A stretch of 64,000 bases of DNA, taken from positions 682,001 to 746,000 of the forward strand of contig CAVZFC010000019.1 of assembly GCA_963774445.1 (NCBI GenBank). The letters run 5' to 3'. The notes below the pieces were generated by a model. It searched no databases, had not been told where the DNA came from, and saw nothing but the letters and a program-made list of their open reading frames with translations. The translations under genes were made by a program, and so were the position numbers. Shown here in pieces: positions 37,440-47,556 of the stretch (within the stretch, counting starts at the first letter, position 1; every line of letters starts with the position of its first letter). This DNA comes from CAVUQH01 sp963774445 (lineage in GTDB: Bacteria; Myxococcota_A; Polyangia; Haliangiales; Haliangiaceae).

Positions 37440-38782
37440 CCCTTCGCGGCAAGCGGCGCCAAGGAGGAGTCTCCTGAGCCTCCTGCGAAAATGGCTCCCT
37501 CGTGGAGCTCCCGTGTTGGCGGTCATCGCGTTGGCCAACATGGTGTTCGGCTTCGCGCGGGAAGCCACGATTGCCTATTTCTTCGGCACCTCGCCGGCAC
37601 TCGATACGTTTCTCGTCGCGCTCGCGCTGCCCAGTCTCCTCGTGGTGAATCTCGGGGTCGATTTCGGTCGCCGTGGTCTTGCCGATCTACGTCGGATTTC
37701 GTCAAAGCGGAAGGACGGAAGAGGCCACTGCGGTGGTCCAGAAGTGGTTCTGGTTCTCGGGGATGCTCATCGCGGGGCTGTGCCTGATCATGTTCGCAGG
37801 CGCGAACCTCATCATGCGCGCGATGGCGAGCGGGTTCGATGCGGACCAGCAAGCGAGAGCGGCCGAGTGGCTGCGCATATTGCTTCCATATGTCTGGCTG
37901 GTGGGAACCGCCGGTGTCTTCAAGGTCGTACTGAATTCGAACGACCGATTCGCTGTGCCAGCGCTCTCGAACCTGCTGGTCAGCAGTGCCGTCGTCGCAT
38001 TCTGCGCGCTGGCGGCGCACACCATGGGAATCGGTGCCCTGGCCGGTGGGTTCCTCGCTGGCGGCGCGATCGTGTTCCTCTGGCAGTTACTGAGCGCGCG
38101 CCGATTCGAGCCCCGCCTGCAATCACTGGCCGGATTTCGCCGGGATATCGCGCTGCCACTCGCCGCAGGCGGCGCCATGGTGCTGCACTCGGTCGCTCGC
38201 CAGGTCGATGTCGTCGTTGACCGGGCGTTCGCCTCAGGACTCCCTGATGGGAGCATCGCCGCGTACAACTACGCTCACAAGCTCAACTCGATCCCGAGCA
38301 CGATCGTAACGTCGGTACTCGCCACAGCCCTCTTTCCGGTGCTGGCTCGAATGGCCGCAAGAGGCAACTGGACCGGCGCGTTGCGCACTGTGCGCAAGTG
38401 GTTGACGGTGCTCGCGCTCCTGTCCGCGGTTCCCGCTCTGGTACTCGTGCTGTTCCGCGAGCAAGTCGTGTCGATCGTGTTCGAGCGAGGCGCCTTCGGC
38501 AATACCGGGGTGGAGATGACCGCCGCCGTGCTCGGCGTCTTGCCGCTCATGATGGTCGTCTCCCCGATCTCGGCGCTGTTCACTCAGCTCCTTCTCGCCC
38601 AACGGCAAAACCGCGTGGTAGCGATCATTGCAATCTTTACGATTTCATTGAAGATATGCCTGAACCTGTTCTTGGTCCGCACGTACGGGCTCGTCGGTCT
38701 TGCGGCCGCAACCCTGGTAGCGAGCGCGGCCGCAACCGTCATGAGAGTGTTCACGGCTTGGAAGTACACCCCGGCGGAGTAG
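37408..38782 (+). CDS. MurJ/MviN-type lipid-linked glycan flippase; one-base frameshift
   Basis: ~457 residues with a dozen or more membrane spans (MATE-like MurJ fold: ANMVFGFAREATIAYFFGTSPALDTFLVALALP, then DGSIAAYNYAHKLNSIPSTIVTSVLATALFPVLA). It would flip the lipid-linked repeat unit. At ~37,663 one extra T in GTCGATTTCGGTC separates the first two spans from the rest; removal restores SVAVVLPIYVGFRQSG. The start is unclear. The first conventional in-frame codon is GTG 37,408, overlapping the sulfotransferase, while a strong AAGGAGG at 37,461 points to the CTG at 37,474. The stop is directly followed by the polymerase ATG. Confidence 0.85.
37461..37467 (+). promoter_or_regulatory. Strong Shine-Dalgarno sequence before a non-standard start
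   Basis: AAGGAGG is followed six bases later by CTG (37,474-37,476), the only candidate initiator in the MurJ-like frame at the right distance. No ATG, GTG or TTG is in frame there. Either translation begins at CTG or a base error hides a normal start. Confidence 0.5.
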
Positions 38783-40267
38783 ATGGAGACGACCCGTACA
38801 GGGCCCGAGCGCGGGCTCGCTTCCACAACGGCTGCCCGCTCGAGCTTGCTCTCGCGGCTCAGCAGAATGGGCTGGCCGCGGCTCGGAGTTTCCGTCGCCG
38901 TTGTTGTTATCCATCTGCTCGCGGGCAACTCGGACTACGACGGGTTCGAGTGCTTCCTGGCCGGCCTGGCGGGCGCGCTCACGCTGAATGTCTTGTGGAG
39001 CTATTTCGCGAGCGAGCGCCGCGGCATACCGGTCCTCCCGTGGGTATTCCTGCAGCTGTACGTCTTCTTTGCACTTCCCGTCTTCTCCCGTGGGGGATCG
39101 ACCCTGAGCGTCACCTTTTCGGCGCTGTCGAAGAGTGGCGCCATTCGCGACGCTCTCCTGGCGACCATTTTATTCCTCTGCTTCGTGGTCGTAGGCTTCG
39201 TCGCCGTTCCCAGAGCCAAGCGACAGGCCGTGGAACGCGGCGCAACTAGGCCCATCCCGATACTGCTCGTCCTGATCTACGGCGGCATTGCCCTCATCGT
39301 CGGCGCCTCGTTGAGCTTCTACGAGGTTGACCTGAAAGGCGCCTGGTATACGCAGGTGCTGTTTCTGTTCTTCCTCCCAGGTACGGCCCAACTCCTCCTG
39401 CTCTTTGAGTACCAGCGTCGGCCCCGGTCTCGATCGCTCCGCCTACTGCTGTTGGCGTTCACCACAGCGGCGGCGCTGACCGGACTTCTGAGCTCGCGGC
39501 TCAGCTTCGCCCTCGTCCCTGTCGTTACGTTGGGATTGGGGGCGCTGGCGATGGGTGCCCGTTTGCCCAAACGGCTAGTCGTGCTCGTTCTCGTCGTGCT
39601 CGTGGTGATCAACCCCGCCAAGCACGTCTACCGGCAGATCACCGGCTATCGTACTGACGAGTTTGCGACCCATTCACTGGGAGAAATGGTCGAGGCGTGG
39701 ATTCAGAGCATCGACCAAGTGTGGTCGGATGACGAGGGCGATGAGCGAGGCGCGCTGGAAACGACGACCGAGCGGCTCAACTACCTTACCGTCAACGCCT
39801 CGACTCTCGCCTGGGTACCAAATCGCGTGCCCTACGCCAGTGGAGCACCCTGGCTTGCGGTTCCGTACAGTCTCGTGCCGAGGTTCCTCTGGCACAACAA
39901 ACCGATCCTGACCGAGATCACGAACGACCGGTTCGCGATTCTCTTCGGCATGACCACCCGTCGCAACACTTCGAGCACCACGCTCGCATATCCCGCCATC
40001 GCAGACGGATACTGGAACTTCGGCTGGATTGGAGTGGCCCTCGCCGGACTCCTCGCCGGACTGTTCTGGGCATTGGTGCGCCGCTCGTGGTCGCGGACGA
40101 ACCGCTTCCGCTACGTCTTTGCGTTCTCGCTCCTCATCGGCACTCGGGCGACGGCGGCGCTGCCAAATCTGCTATTGGGTGTACTTCAGGTCGCGGTCGC
40201 CACCCTCGTCGTGACCAAGGGGCTGGAGCTGGTCAGTGGGTTCATGGCCCCTCGGAGGAGAGTTTGA
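38783..40267 (+). CDS. Oligosaccharide repeat-unit polymerase-like membrane protein (Wzy type)
   Basis: 494 residues and about a dozen membrane spans, with one large loop (~285-380) containing RQITGYRTDEFATHSLGEMVEAWIQ and WLAVPYSLVPRFLWHNKPI, a pattern common in O-antigen/EPS polymerases. The next loop NTSSTTLAYPAIADGYWNFGWIG is also typical. Wzy proteins are poorly conserved, so the call relies on topology, these loops and position next to the flippase. ATG 38,783 directly abuts the previous TAG. The frame is intact. Confidence 0.75.
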   Translation: METTRTGPERGLASTTAARSSLLSRLSRMGWPRLGVSVAVVVIHLLAGNSDYDGFECFLAGLAGALTLNVLWSYFASERRGIPVLPWVFLQLYVFFALPVFSRGGSTLSVTFSALSKSGAIRDALLATILFLCFVVVGFVAVPRAKRQAVERGATRPIPILLVLIYGGIALIVGASLSFYEVDLKGAWYTQVLFLFFLPGTAQLLLLFEYQRRPRSRSLRLLLLAFTTAAALTGLLSSRLSFALVPVVTLGLGALAMGARLPKRLVVLVLVVLVVINPAKHVYRQITGYRTDEFATHSLGEMVEAWIQSIDQVWSDDEGDERGALETTTERLNYLTVNASTLAWVPNRVPYASGAPWLAVPYSLVPRFLWHNKPILTEITNDRFAILFGMTTRRNTSSTTLAYPAIADGYWNFGWIGVALAGLLAGLFWALVRRSWSRTNRFRYVFAFSLLIGTRATAALPNLLLGVLQVAVATLVVTKGLELVSGFMAPRRRV

Positions 40268-40272
40268 TCGGG

Positions 40273-42048
40273 CTAGTAGGCGTCGTAGACCCGACGTGCC
40301 CAGTCGCGCAGGCCTCGGCCGCCCGCGCTCTCGGTAGCCAACCACTCGCGCACCGGGACGACGAACCCTGTCTTGGGACGATTGACCACCGCGTCCGGCA
40401 GCGCGCGCGCCGGCGTCGCGGACAGGCAGCGCTTGTTGACACGGCGCCCCGCGGCAATCATCGACGCCGCGGTCCGCATCAACGTGAGATCCACCAGCGG
40501 CACACGCACCTCGACGGAGTGAGCCATGCTCGCCCAATCAGTGTCGCGAAGCAGCTGATTGCGCATGTACCAGGTCATCTCCAGGGCCGACACCTTGAGG
40601 TGATCGCTGTGGATCCCTCGTACGGAAGCGTCGAGTCGGGCGATCGTGCTGAGCTCGCGCCAGCCCTCGCGAATCAACTCGCCATCGAGCACGGCCGGAA
40701 GCTCCCACGGCATGAACAACCCGCGGCGCAGAAGGTACGCACCGCCATACGAGCCGCCGTACTCGAGCAAGCTGGCGTACTTGGGCGAGGTCAATCGACT
40801 CAACAACCTCGCCGAGACCAGGCGAAAGCCTCGGCCGAGCCCCGGAACGCGGGCGATCGGGCGCATCCGCCGCACGATCGCGGGAATCTGGCTGAAGCTC
40901 GGATAGCCGCCGACGAGCTCGTCGCCGCCCAACCCGGACAGTGCCACTTTGAGCCCGGTCCGGGCAGCAGCCTGGCTGACGAAGTAGCTGTTGATCCCGT
41001 CGAGCGTCGGTTGGTCCATCGCTCGCAAGAGCGCGTCGTAGTGGTCGTGGAACGCTTCACCGCGAACCCAGACGGTCTCGTGCGCGGTTCCATAGCGCTG
41101 GGCGACCAGCTCGGCCAGCGGGACCTCATCGTTCGCCGTGTTCCGGTACTCCTGGAAGCCGAGGGTGACGGAGCGCAAGTCCGCGCTGAGCTCGGTCGCG
41201 AGCGCGGCCAGCGTGGTGGAGTCCAGGCCGGCAGAGAGAAAGATCCCAACCGGAACATCGGACACGAGGTGATGGCGCACGCTGTCGAGCACCGCCGCGC
41301 GCACCAGCTGCAGCGTCTCGCGTGGGGGCGGGGCTCGGCGCTCGGCATCCACCAGCTCCTGCGTGACGCTGCAGAAGCGCTGTGGCGTCCGCGGCCCGGA
41401 CCGGTTGACCCACAGCGAGGTGCCGGCGGGCAGCGCGCGAATCTCGCGATACAACGTGTACGGCTCGGGGACGTGCCCCCACAGGAAGTAGCCAACGTGA
41501 CCGGCCGGTGCTGGCGAAACCGTGAGCGCACCGCCCGCGAGAAGCGCCTTCACCTGCGAGGCGATTCGAATGGTCTTCCCGTCGTCGGCGAGGTAGAGCG
41601 GTTTGATGCCAAAGGGGTCCCGTGCGAGGAAGAGCCCTTGTTTCGCACCATCCCACAGCGCGAAGGCGTACATGCCGCGCAGTGCGTGCACCATCTCCAC
41701 GCCTTTGTCCGCGTACAGGCGCAGGAGCACTTCGGTGTCGGAGGTGGACCGGAACACGTGCCCACGGGATTCCAGATCTCGCCGCAGGGCCTGGTAGTTG
41801 TAGATCTCTCCGTTGAAGACGATGACCAGCTGGCCCGTCTCGTCGGCCATCGGCTGGGCGCCAGAGGGCGAGAGATCGATGATGCTCAGGCGTCTGTGGC
41901 CGAACCCGAGACGACCGCTGTCATGGACCCACTCGCCGGCCCCGTCGGGGCCGCGCGGGACCATGTGATCGCGGATACGCAGGAGTTCGGTTCGATCGAC
42001 GCGGGGCGCATCGTCGTGATAGCCGTAGATTGCGGTGATGCCACACAT
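40273..42048 (-). CDS. Asparagine synthase (glutamine-hydrolysing)-like amidotransferase
   Basis: 591 residues. Class II glutaminase domain: nucleophile Cys2 in MCGITAIYGY, then RGPDGAGEW, HRRLSIIDLS, FNGEIYNYQALR. C-terminal synthetase domain: the PP-loop region FLSAGLDSTTLAALA and LSGLGGDELVGGYPSF. Both halves look catalytically complete. Such AsnB-like proteins recur in myxobacterial and exosortase-type EPS loci; they may amidate a uronic acid or peptide rather than aspartate. The gene is convergent with the polymerase (5-bp gap) and diverges from the GT2 gene across a 61-bp gap containing TATAGT (+) and TATACA (-). Confidence 0.9.
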   Translation of the reverse strand: MCGITAIYGYHDDAPRVDRTELLRIRDHMVPRGPDGAGEWVHDSGRLGFGHRRLSIIDLSPSGAQPMADETGQLVIVFNGEIYNYQALRRDLESRGHVFRSTSDTEVLLRLYADKGVEMVHALRGMYAFALWDGAKQGLFLARDPFGIKPLYLADDGKTIRIASQVKALLAGGALTVSPAPAGHVGYFLWGHVPEPYTLYREIRALPAGTSLWVNRSGPRTPQRFCSVTQELVDAERRAPPPRETLQLVRAAVLDSVRHHLVSDVPVGIFLSAGLDSTTLAALATELSADLRSVTLGFQEYRNTANDEVPLAELVAQRYGTAHETVWVRGEAFHDHYDALLRAMDQPTLDGINSYFVSQAAARTGLKVALSGLGGDELVGGYPSFSQIPAIVRRMRPIARVPGLGRGFRLVSARLLSRLTSPKYASLLEYGGSYGGAYLLRRGLFMPWELPAVLDGELIREGWRELSTIARLDASVRGIHSDHLKVSALEMTWYMRNQLLRDTDWASMAHSVEVRVPLVDLTLMRTAASMIAAGRRVNKRCLSATPARALPDAVVNRPKTGFVVPVREWLATESAGGRGLRDWARRVYDAY

Positions 42049-42109
42049 GGAGGGTCAGCAGCCGCTCCTGGCAACGGCTTTCGTCGTCACTGTATAGTTC
42101 CTGGCGAAC

Positions 42110-43021
42110 GTGGAGAAGATCGTGGAAAGAGCGATGCCCGAACAGCCGGATGATAGGCCGAAAGCGGCGATTAGCCGGATTCCGGTGAGCGTGATGATAT
42201 TCACGCTAAACGAGGAGATCCACCTTCCCTCGTGTCTGGATTCACTGCACTGGTGCGACGACGTCATCGTCGTCGACTCGTTCTCGAGCGACCGAACCAA
42301 GGAGATCTGCGAGGCCGCCGGCGTCCGCTTCTTCCAGCATCGTTTCGAACGCATGGACAAGCAGCGCAACTGGGCGCTGGAAGAGACCGACCCGCGCCAC
42401 GAGTGGATCCTGGTGATGGACGCGGACGAGCGCGTCACGCCGGAGCTGCGCGAAGAGCTGAGCCGCATCACCGAAACCGCCGCGCCCAACGTGGCCGCCT
42501 ACCGGGTCAAGCGCCGTTTCCACATGTGGGGGCGCTGGCTGCCGAAGAGCAGCCTGTACCCGACCTGGATCGTCCGTCTGCTTCGTCGCGGGCGTGTTCA
42601 CTACGAGAACGTGGGCCATGGCGAGGTTCATGTCGCCGATGGTGACGTGCTCGAGCTCGACAACGATCTGATCGACGAGAACCTCAAGGGCCTCGAAGCA
42701 TGGCTCAACCGGCAGGCGCGATACGCGCTGCAGGAAGCCCGTCACGAGCTGCAGAACGAAGGGCGGTCTATTCGCCTCGACGAGCTGCTGACCCGTGACC
42801 CCCTCGCCCGGCGAGCCGTGGCCAAACGGATCTTCTCGAAGGTTCCCGGCCGCGCAGCCGCCTACTTCCTCTACACCTACTTCGTGCGTGGCGGTGTCCT
42901 CGAAGGCCGAGACGGCTTGATGCTGTGCGTGTTGAAGAGCATGTACCAGCAAATGATCGTCGCAATGAAACACGAGCTGGCCCGGGAACGCGCGCACAGC
43001 GGCGCGGGGCGTGCTGGTTGA
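42110..43021 (+). CDS. Glycosyltransferase family 2 protein, WaaE/KdtX-like
   Basis: 303 residues: SVMIFTLNEEIHLPSCLDSLHWCDDVIVVDSFSSDRT, then MDADERV (the DxD-type metal site) and RRFHMWGRWLPKSSLYPTWIVRLLRRG. The N-terminal GT-A half and the glycine/Trp motif are those of LPS/EPS glucosyltransferases of the WaaE type. A C-terminal hydrophobic patch (PGRAAAYFLYTYFVRGG) may sit on the membrane. GTG 42,110 was kept as start; ATG 42,134 is an alternative. Confidence 0.85.
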   Translation: MEKIVERAMPEQPDDRPKAAISRIPVSVMIFTLNEEIHLPSCLDSLHWCDDVIVVDSFSSDRTKEICEAAGVRFFQHRFERMDKQRNWALEETDPRHEWILVMDADERVTPELREELSRITETAAPNVAAYRVKRRFHMWGRWLPKSSLYPTWIVRLLRRGRVHYENVGHGEVHVADGDVLELDNDLIDENLKGLEAWLNRQARYALQEARHELQNEGRSIRLDELLTRDPLARRAVAKRIFSKVPGRAAAYFLYTYFVRGGVLEGRDGLMLCVLKSMYQQMIVAMKHELARERAHSGAGRAG

Positions 43022-43043
43022 TCCAAGAACCCGGAAGCGCACG

Positions 43044-43676
43044 ATGAGGACCGACCAAGGCGGATACGGATATTCGGCCGCGGGCCTGAACGGGTCGCAT
43101 GCGTGGTTGTTGCCGACAGTTGACAGCGTCCTGAGCGGACTGCGGCTGGCCAAGGGCCACCGGCGTCTGTTCGAGCTCGGATGCGGCAACGGCGCCGTGG
43201 CAGCGCATCTCACGCGACACGGCTACGAGGTCCACGGCGTGGACACCTCGGAAGAGGGAATCGCGCTCGCCAAGCGCCACCATCCCGAGATCGATCTGCA
43301 GCAGCGTTCGGTCTACGAACCGCTGGCCGACGACTTCGGGCAGTTTCCGGTCGTCCTCAGCCTCGAGGTGATCGAGCACCTGTATTTTCCGAGGAAGCTC
43401 TGCCAGACTGCCTACGACCTGCTGGAGCCGGGCGGGACGCTCATCCTCTCCACGCCCTATCACTCCTATCTGAAGAATCTCGCTCTCGCGGTCAGTGGCA
43501 AGCTCGATGCGCACTTCACCGCGCTGATGGACCACGGCCACATCAAGTTCTTCTCGCCCGGGACACTGGGAGCGGTCCTGGAAGAAGCCGGCTTCGAGCA
43601 GATTTCGTTTTCGAGGGTCGGTCGAATTCCCCCGCTGGCCAAGTCGATGATCGCCGTGGCCCGGAAGCGAGGCTGA
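43044..43676 (+). CDS. SAM-dependent methyltransferase (UbiG/methyltransferase_23 type)
   Basis: ~210 residues: LFELGCGNGAVAAHL (motif I), GVDTSEEGIALAK, VVLSLEVIEHL, LLEPGGTLILSTPYHSYLKN, HIKFFSPGTLGAVLEEAGF. It is a compact single-domain methyltransferase like those acting on sugars in capsule loci. I chose ATG 43,044; a GTG at 43,011 would overlap the GT2 stop by 11 bases. Followed after 30 bp by a GT4 gene. Confidence 0.82.
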   Translation: MRTDQGGYGYSAAGLNGSHAWLLPTVDSVLSGLRLAKGHRRLFELGCGNGAVAAHLTRHGYEVHGVDTSEEGIALAKRHHPEIDLQQRSVYEPLADDFGQFPVVLSLEVIEHLYFPRKLCQTAYDLLEPGGTLILSTPYHSYLKNLALAVSGKLDAHFTALMDHGHIKFFSPGTLGAVLEEAGFEQISFSRVGRIPPLAKSMIAVARKRG

Positions 43677-43706
43677 GGAACTTTCTGCCCCTGTGACCGA
43701 TCCCCG

Positions 43707-44856
43707 ATGCGCATACTCCAGGTAATCGGCGGCATCGCAGACGTCTACGGCGGACCCGCCAAAGTGGTGCGCGAGATGTGTCGCGAGCTCGCGACTCGTG
43801 GACACGAGGTTGACCTCTACACGACCAACGCCAGCTTCGGGACACACCTGGATGTCCCGCTGGATCAGCCAGTGGCTCGGGATGGCTACCGCGTCTTCTA
43901 CTATTCCTGCCCGCGCCCGCGCAATCCGCACTTCTCTCCCGCGCTGCTGCGCGCCGTGTACGAGGCCAGCCCGGCGTACGACGTCGCCCACGTGCACGGT
44001 GTGTTCAACGTCCCGTTCGACCGGCGCAATGCTGGCGCTGAGGAAGCGGCGGGTTCCCTACCTCGTGCGGCCGGCGGGATTGCTCGACTCGTTCGGCCTG
44101 TCGCGGAGACGGTTGGCGAAGCGCCTATACTTGTGGGCGGTCGAGAAAGGCAACCTGGAAGCCGCCGCGTATGTGCAGGTCTCCACCGAGCACGAGCGGG
44201 CCAACATAGAAAAGCTCCGGTGGAACACTCGCGTCGTCGTGGTCCCACAAGGCGTTGCGGTCGACGAACGCCCGGATGAGGAATCACCGTTGGATCGCCC
44301 GTATGTGCCGTTTCTCGGGCGAATTTCGGAGAAGAAGGGTGTCCCCCTGTTGGTTCGCGGGTTCTCCTGCATCGCGGCGCAAAACCCCGAGCTGATGCTC
44401 GCCATCGTCGGACCTGACGAAGGCGAGGAAGGGGCGCGCGTGCGCACTCTGGTTCAGGAGATGGGTCTGGTTGATCGGGTGCTGTTTCCGGGAATGGTTA
44501 GCGGGTCCACGAAGGCGTCGTGGTTCGCCCACGCCGAGATGTTCGTGCTCCCCTCGCAGGACGAAAACTTCGGCGTCGCCGTGATCGAAGCCGCCGCCTA
44601 CGAGACACCGGTGATCGTCAGCGAGCACGTGGGGCTGGCGCCCGCTGTGGCCAGCGCTGGCGCCGGCACGGTAGTCTCCTTGGACGAAGCCGAGCTGGCT
44701 GACGCGATCAGCTCGATGTTGAGCAGAGGGGCTTCGTCCTATCGGCAGTCCTGCCGGTCGCTCGCCGAGAAGTTCTCGTGGCCGGATACGGCGCGCCAGC
44801 TCGAAACCCTGTACACCTCGATGATCCCCGCGGGGCGCGAGCAACGGGCTCCCTAG
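43707..44856 (+). CDS. Glycosyltransferase family 4 protein; one-base frameshift
   Basis: The restored protein is 382 residues: MRILQVIGGIADVYGGPAKVVREM, VAHVHGVFN, VRPAGLLDSFGLS, then the donor domain PYVPFLGRISEKKGVPLLVRGF, AIVGPDEG, FVLPSQDENFGVAVIEAAAYETPVI (EX7E). The break near 44,028 is one extra C in GACCGGCGCAATG; without it the sequence reads DRAMLALRKRRVPYLVRPAG. It is probably a later step in the repeat unit. Confidence 0.88.
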
Positions 44857-44865
44857 CCTGTCACC

Positions 44866-45792
44866 ATGTCGATGAAGATCGAGCTCACAGATCGCGCGGA
44901 ATGCCCGGTGTGCCATGCATCGAGTTTTTCGATCGCACACGAGTTCCGTGACATTCCCATCTACCGTTGCACCGAGTGCGGGCAGATGTACTCGGCGCGC
45001 ACGCTCTCTCCCGCCAGTCTGGAACAGTTCTACGGCGAGGAGGTTGACTCTCCGCGCCACCGCATGGGCCAGGTCGTCAACGCTCGATCGAACGTGGAAG
45101 CCCTCGACCGCCTGGTTGACCTCGACTCCGTAGAGAGCTTCCTCGACATCGGAGCGGGCTACGGCTACCTCCTGAGCGAGCTCCGCGCGCGCAAGAGGAT
45201 CGATGGGGTCGGCGTCGAGCCCTCACAGGCCAGCGTCCGGCACGCGCGCAACGAGCTCGGCGTTGACGTTCACTGCTGCATGTTGGCGGACGCTCCGCTG
45301 CAGCCCGAGAGCTTCGACCTGGTCGCCAGCTTCGAGGTCATCGAGCACGTCCCGGACCCGGTCGAGTTCGTGCGGGAGGCCGCGAGCTTCGTGCGCCCTG
45401 GCGGCCATCTGGTGCTTCTGACGGACAACTTCGAGTCCGACGTCGTCAACACCTACGGCCCGTCGTTTCCCAAATGGATCCCGCACGTTCACATCAACCA
45501 TTTCGGCCCGCGGACCCTGCGCGAGGCCGTCCAGCGGGTGGATGGGCTCCAGGCGGTCAAGATGGCGTCGTACACACCGTGGGAGCTGGCGGTCCGCCTG
45601 CCCCTGGTTCGCGCCCGCCCGCGCCGGGCGGTGGAAGAGTGCTTCGACCTCGAAGAATCCCTCGCTCACGAGAACGAGGGTACGTACAAGCTGTTTCGCC
45701 TGCGGCATGCGGTGAATCGGTTCTGGTTTCGTCTATCGTGGCGGCCGCATGGTGGCGGCGCGCTGATGTACCTGGTCTGTCGCAAGCGGTGA
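44866..45792 (+). CDS. SAM-dependent methyltransferase with N-terminal zinc ribbon
   Basis: 308 residues. CPVCHAS...YRCTECGQMY (residues ~13-42) forms a CxxC...CxxC knuckle. Then come SFLDIGAGYGYLLSE (motif I), GVEPSQASVRHAR, DLVASFEVIEHVPDPVEFVREA and RPGGHLVLLTDN. The fusion of a zinc ribbon to a methyltransferase_23 domain is common in sugar C- or O-methyltransferases. The ATG at 44,866 lies nine bases after the GT4 stop. The next gene starts nine bases downstream. Confidence 0.85.
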   Translation: MSMKIELTDRAECPVCHASSFSIAHEFRDIPIYRCTECGQMYSARTLSPASLEQFYGEEVDSPRHRMGQVVNARSNVEALDRLVDLDSVESFLDIGAGYGYLLSELRARKRIDGVGVEPSQASVRHARNELGVDVHCCMLADAPLQPESFDLVASFEVIEHVPDPVEFVREAASFVRPGGHLVLLTDNFESDVVNTYGPSFPKWIPHVHINHFGPRTLREAVQRVDGLQAVKMASYTPWELAVRLPLVRARPRRAVEECFDLEESLAHENEGTYKLFRLRHAVNRFWFRLSWRPHGGGALMYLVCRKR

Positions 45793-45800
45793 GGTAACGC

Positions 45801-47556
45801 GTGCTCATTCTCGGATTGAACGCCTACCACGGCGACTCGTCTGCATGCCTGATCGAGGACGGCGTCCTCATCGCGGCCGCCGAAGAAGAACGCTTCACGC
45901 GGATCAAACACTGGGCCGGATTTCCCGCGAATGCCGTCCGCTGGTGTCTGCAGGAGCGCAACATCCGACTGGCAGACCTGGATGTCGTCGCGGTCAACCG
46001 GGATCCGCGGGCCAACCTGCTGAAGAAGATGGCCTACGTGGTGCGCCAGCGCCCGGAGTTGCGACTCATCCTCGATAGGCTGAAGAACGTCCGCCACGTT
46101 CGTTCCATCACCGACGATCTGAACGGCGCGTTCCCCGGCGAGACCTTCCGCGGTGAGGTCGCAAAGGTCGAGCACCACCTGCCACCTGGCTTCCGCGTTC
46201 CTGGTCTCGCCGTTCGACGAGGCCGTCTGCGTGTCGGTGGATGGGTTTGGCGATTTCGCGAGCGCATCGTGGGGTATCGGGCGAGGATCGAAGATCGACG
46301 TCGAAGGCCAGGTGCTGTTCCCGCACTCGCTCGGCATCTTCTACCAGGCGATGACGCAATACCTTGGCGTTCCCGCACTACGGCGACGAGTACAAAGTCA
46401 TGGGGCTGGCGCCGTACGGCAAGCCGACCCGTCCTGCACGAGATGCGTCGGATCGTACGAGCTGCGTCCCGACGGACGGTTCGAGCTCGATCTGCGCTAT
46501 TTCCGGCACACCAAAGAGAAGATGTCGTACGAGTGGGACGGCGGCTCGCCCAGGTCGAGAACGATCTTCTCAACGGCGCTCGAGGAGCTCCTCGGGCCTG
46601 CCCGCGCGAAGGGCGAGCCACTCGAGCAAGCGCACAGGGACCTCGCGCGTTCTGCGCAGGCGATGTACGAGGAGGCGTTCTTCCACTTGCTCGGACGCCT
46701 GCAGGACGAGCATCGGGTGGATCGCATCGCGCTCGCCGGGGGCTGCGCCATGAACTCCGTGGCCAACGGCAAGGTCGCCCGGCGCACGCCGTTTCGCGAG
46801 GTATACGTGCAGTCGGCCGCGGGCGACGCCGGCGGCGCGATCGGTGCGGCGATGAGCGCCGCGGTCGCGCGCGGCAGCCAGCGGCGCGATCGTTCGTCAA
46901 ATGCGACACGCCTATCTGGGGACCGCAGTACTCCGAGGAGTACGATCCGATCCTGCTGGACGACCGCGGCCGACCGGCTCCCTGCCGACGAGTTCACGAT
47001 CGTATGGACCGAGGACGACGAGCACTCTGCCAGCGAGACGCTCGAGCGGTGTCGGATGGTCTGGTCGTTGGCTGGTTCCAGGGACGAATGGAGTGGGGCC
47101 CACGAGCCCTCGGCAATCGCTCGATCGTGTGCGATCCGCGGCGGGCCGACATGAAGGACATCCTCAACCTGCAAGATCAAACGCCGAGAGTCATTCCGGC
47201 CGTTTGCGCCGTCGGTGCTCCGGGAGACGCGTCGCCGAGTGGTTCGAGGAGGACGCGGACGTCCCGTTCATGATGAAGGTCTTCCAGATCCGCGAAGACA
47301 AACGGCAACAGATCCCAGCGGTGACCCACGTCGACGGCTCGGGGCGCCTGCAAACCGTCTTCGAGGCGACGAACCCGCGCTACTATCGGCTCATCAGGAG
47401 TTCGAAGGTCTGACCGGTGTGCCGATGGTGCTGAACACCTCGTTCAACGAGAACGAGCCGGTCGTGTGCAAGCCGGAAGAGGCGCTGGACTGCTTCCTCC
47501 GCACCAGGATGGACGTCCTGGCGCTCGGACACTGTGTCATCTCGCGCGTCGCCTGA
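45801..47556 (+). CDS. NodU/CmcH-type carbamoyltransferase; many frameshifts
   Basis: Transfers a carbamoyl group from carbamoyl phosphate through carbamoyl-AMP to a sugar hydroxyl. Visible pieces in order: MLILGLNAYHGDSSACLIEDG, AAAEEERFTRIKHWAGFP, an EHH..HLASAF metal site, VSVDGFGDFASASWG, HYGDEYKVMGLAPYGKP, LAGGCAMNSVANGK, GWFQGRMEWGPRALGNRSIVCDPR, KRRESFRPFAPSVL, VLNTSFNENEPVVC. This is the full length of the family (~580 aa). About ten indels between 46,180 and 47,400 break it, each joining adjacent conserved blocks. All active-site blocks survive, so I read them as sequence errors. The 3-prime end overlaps the convergent FG-GAP gene by 20 bp. Confidence 0.88.
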
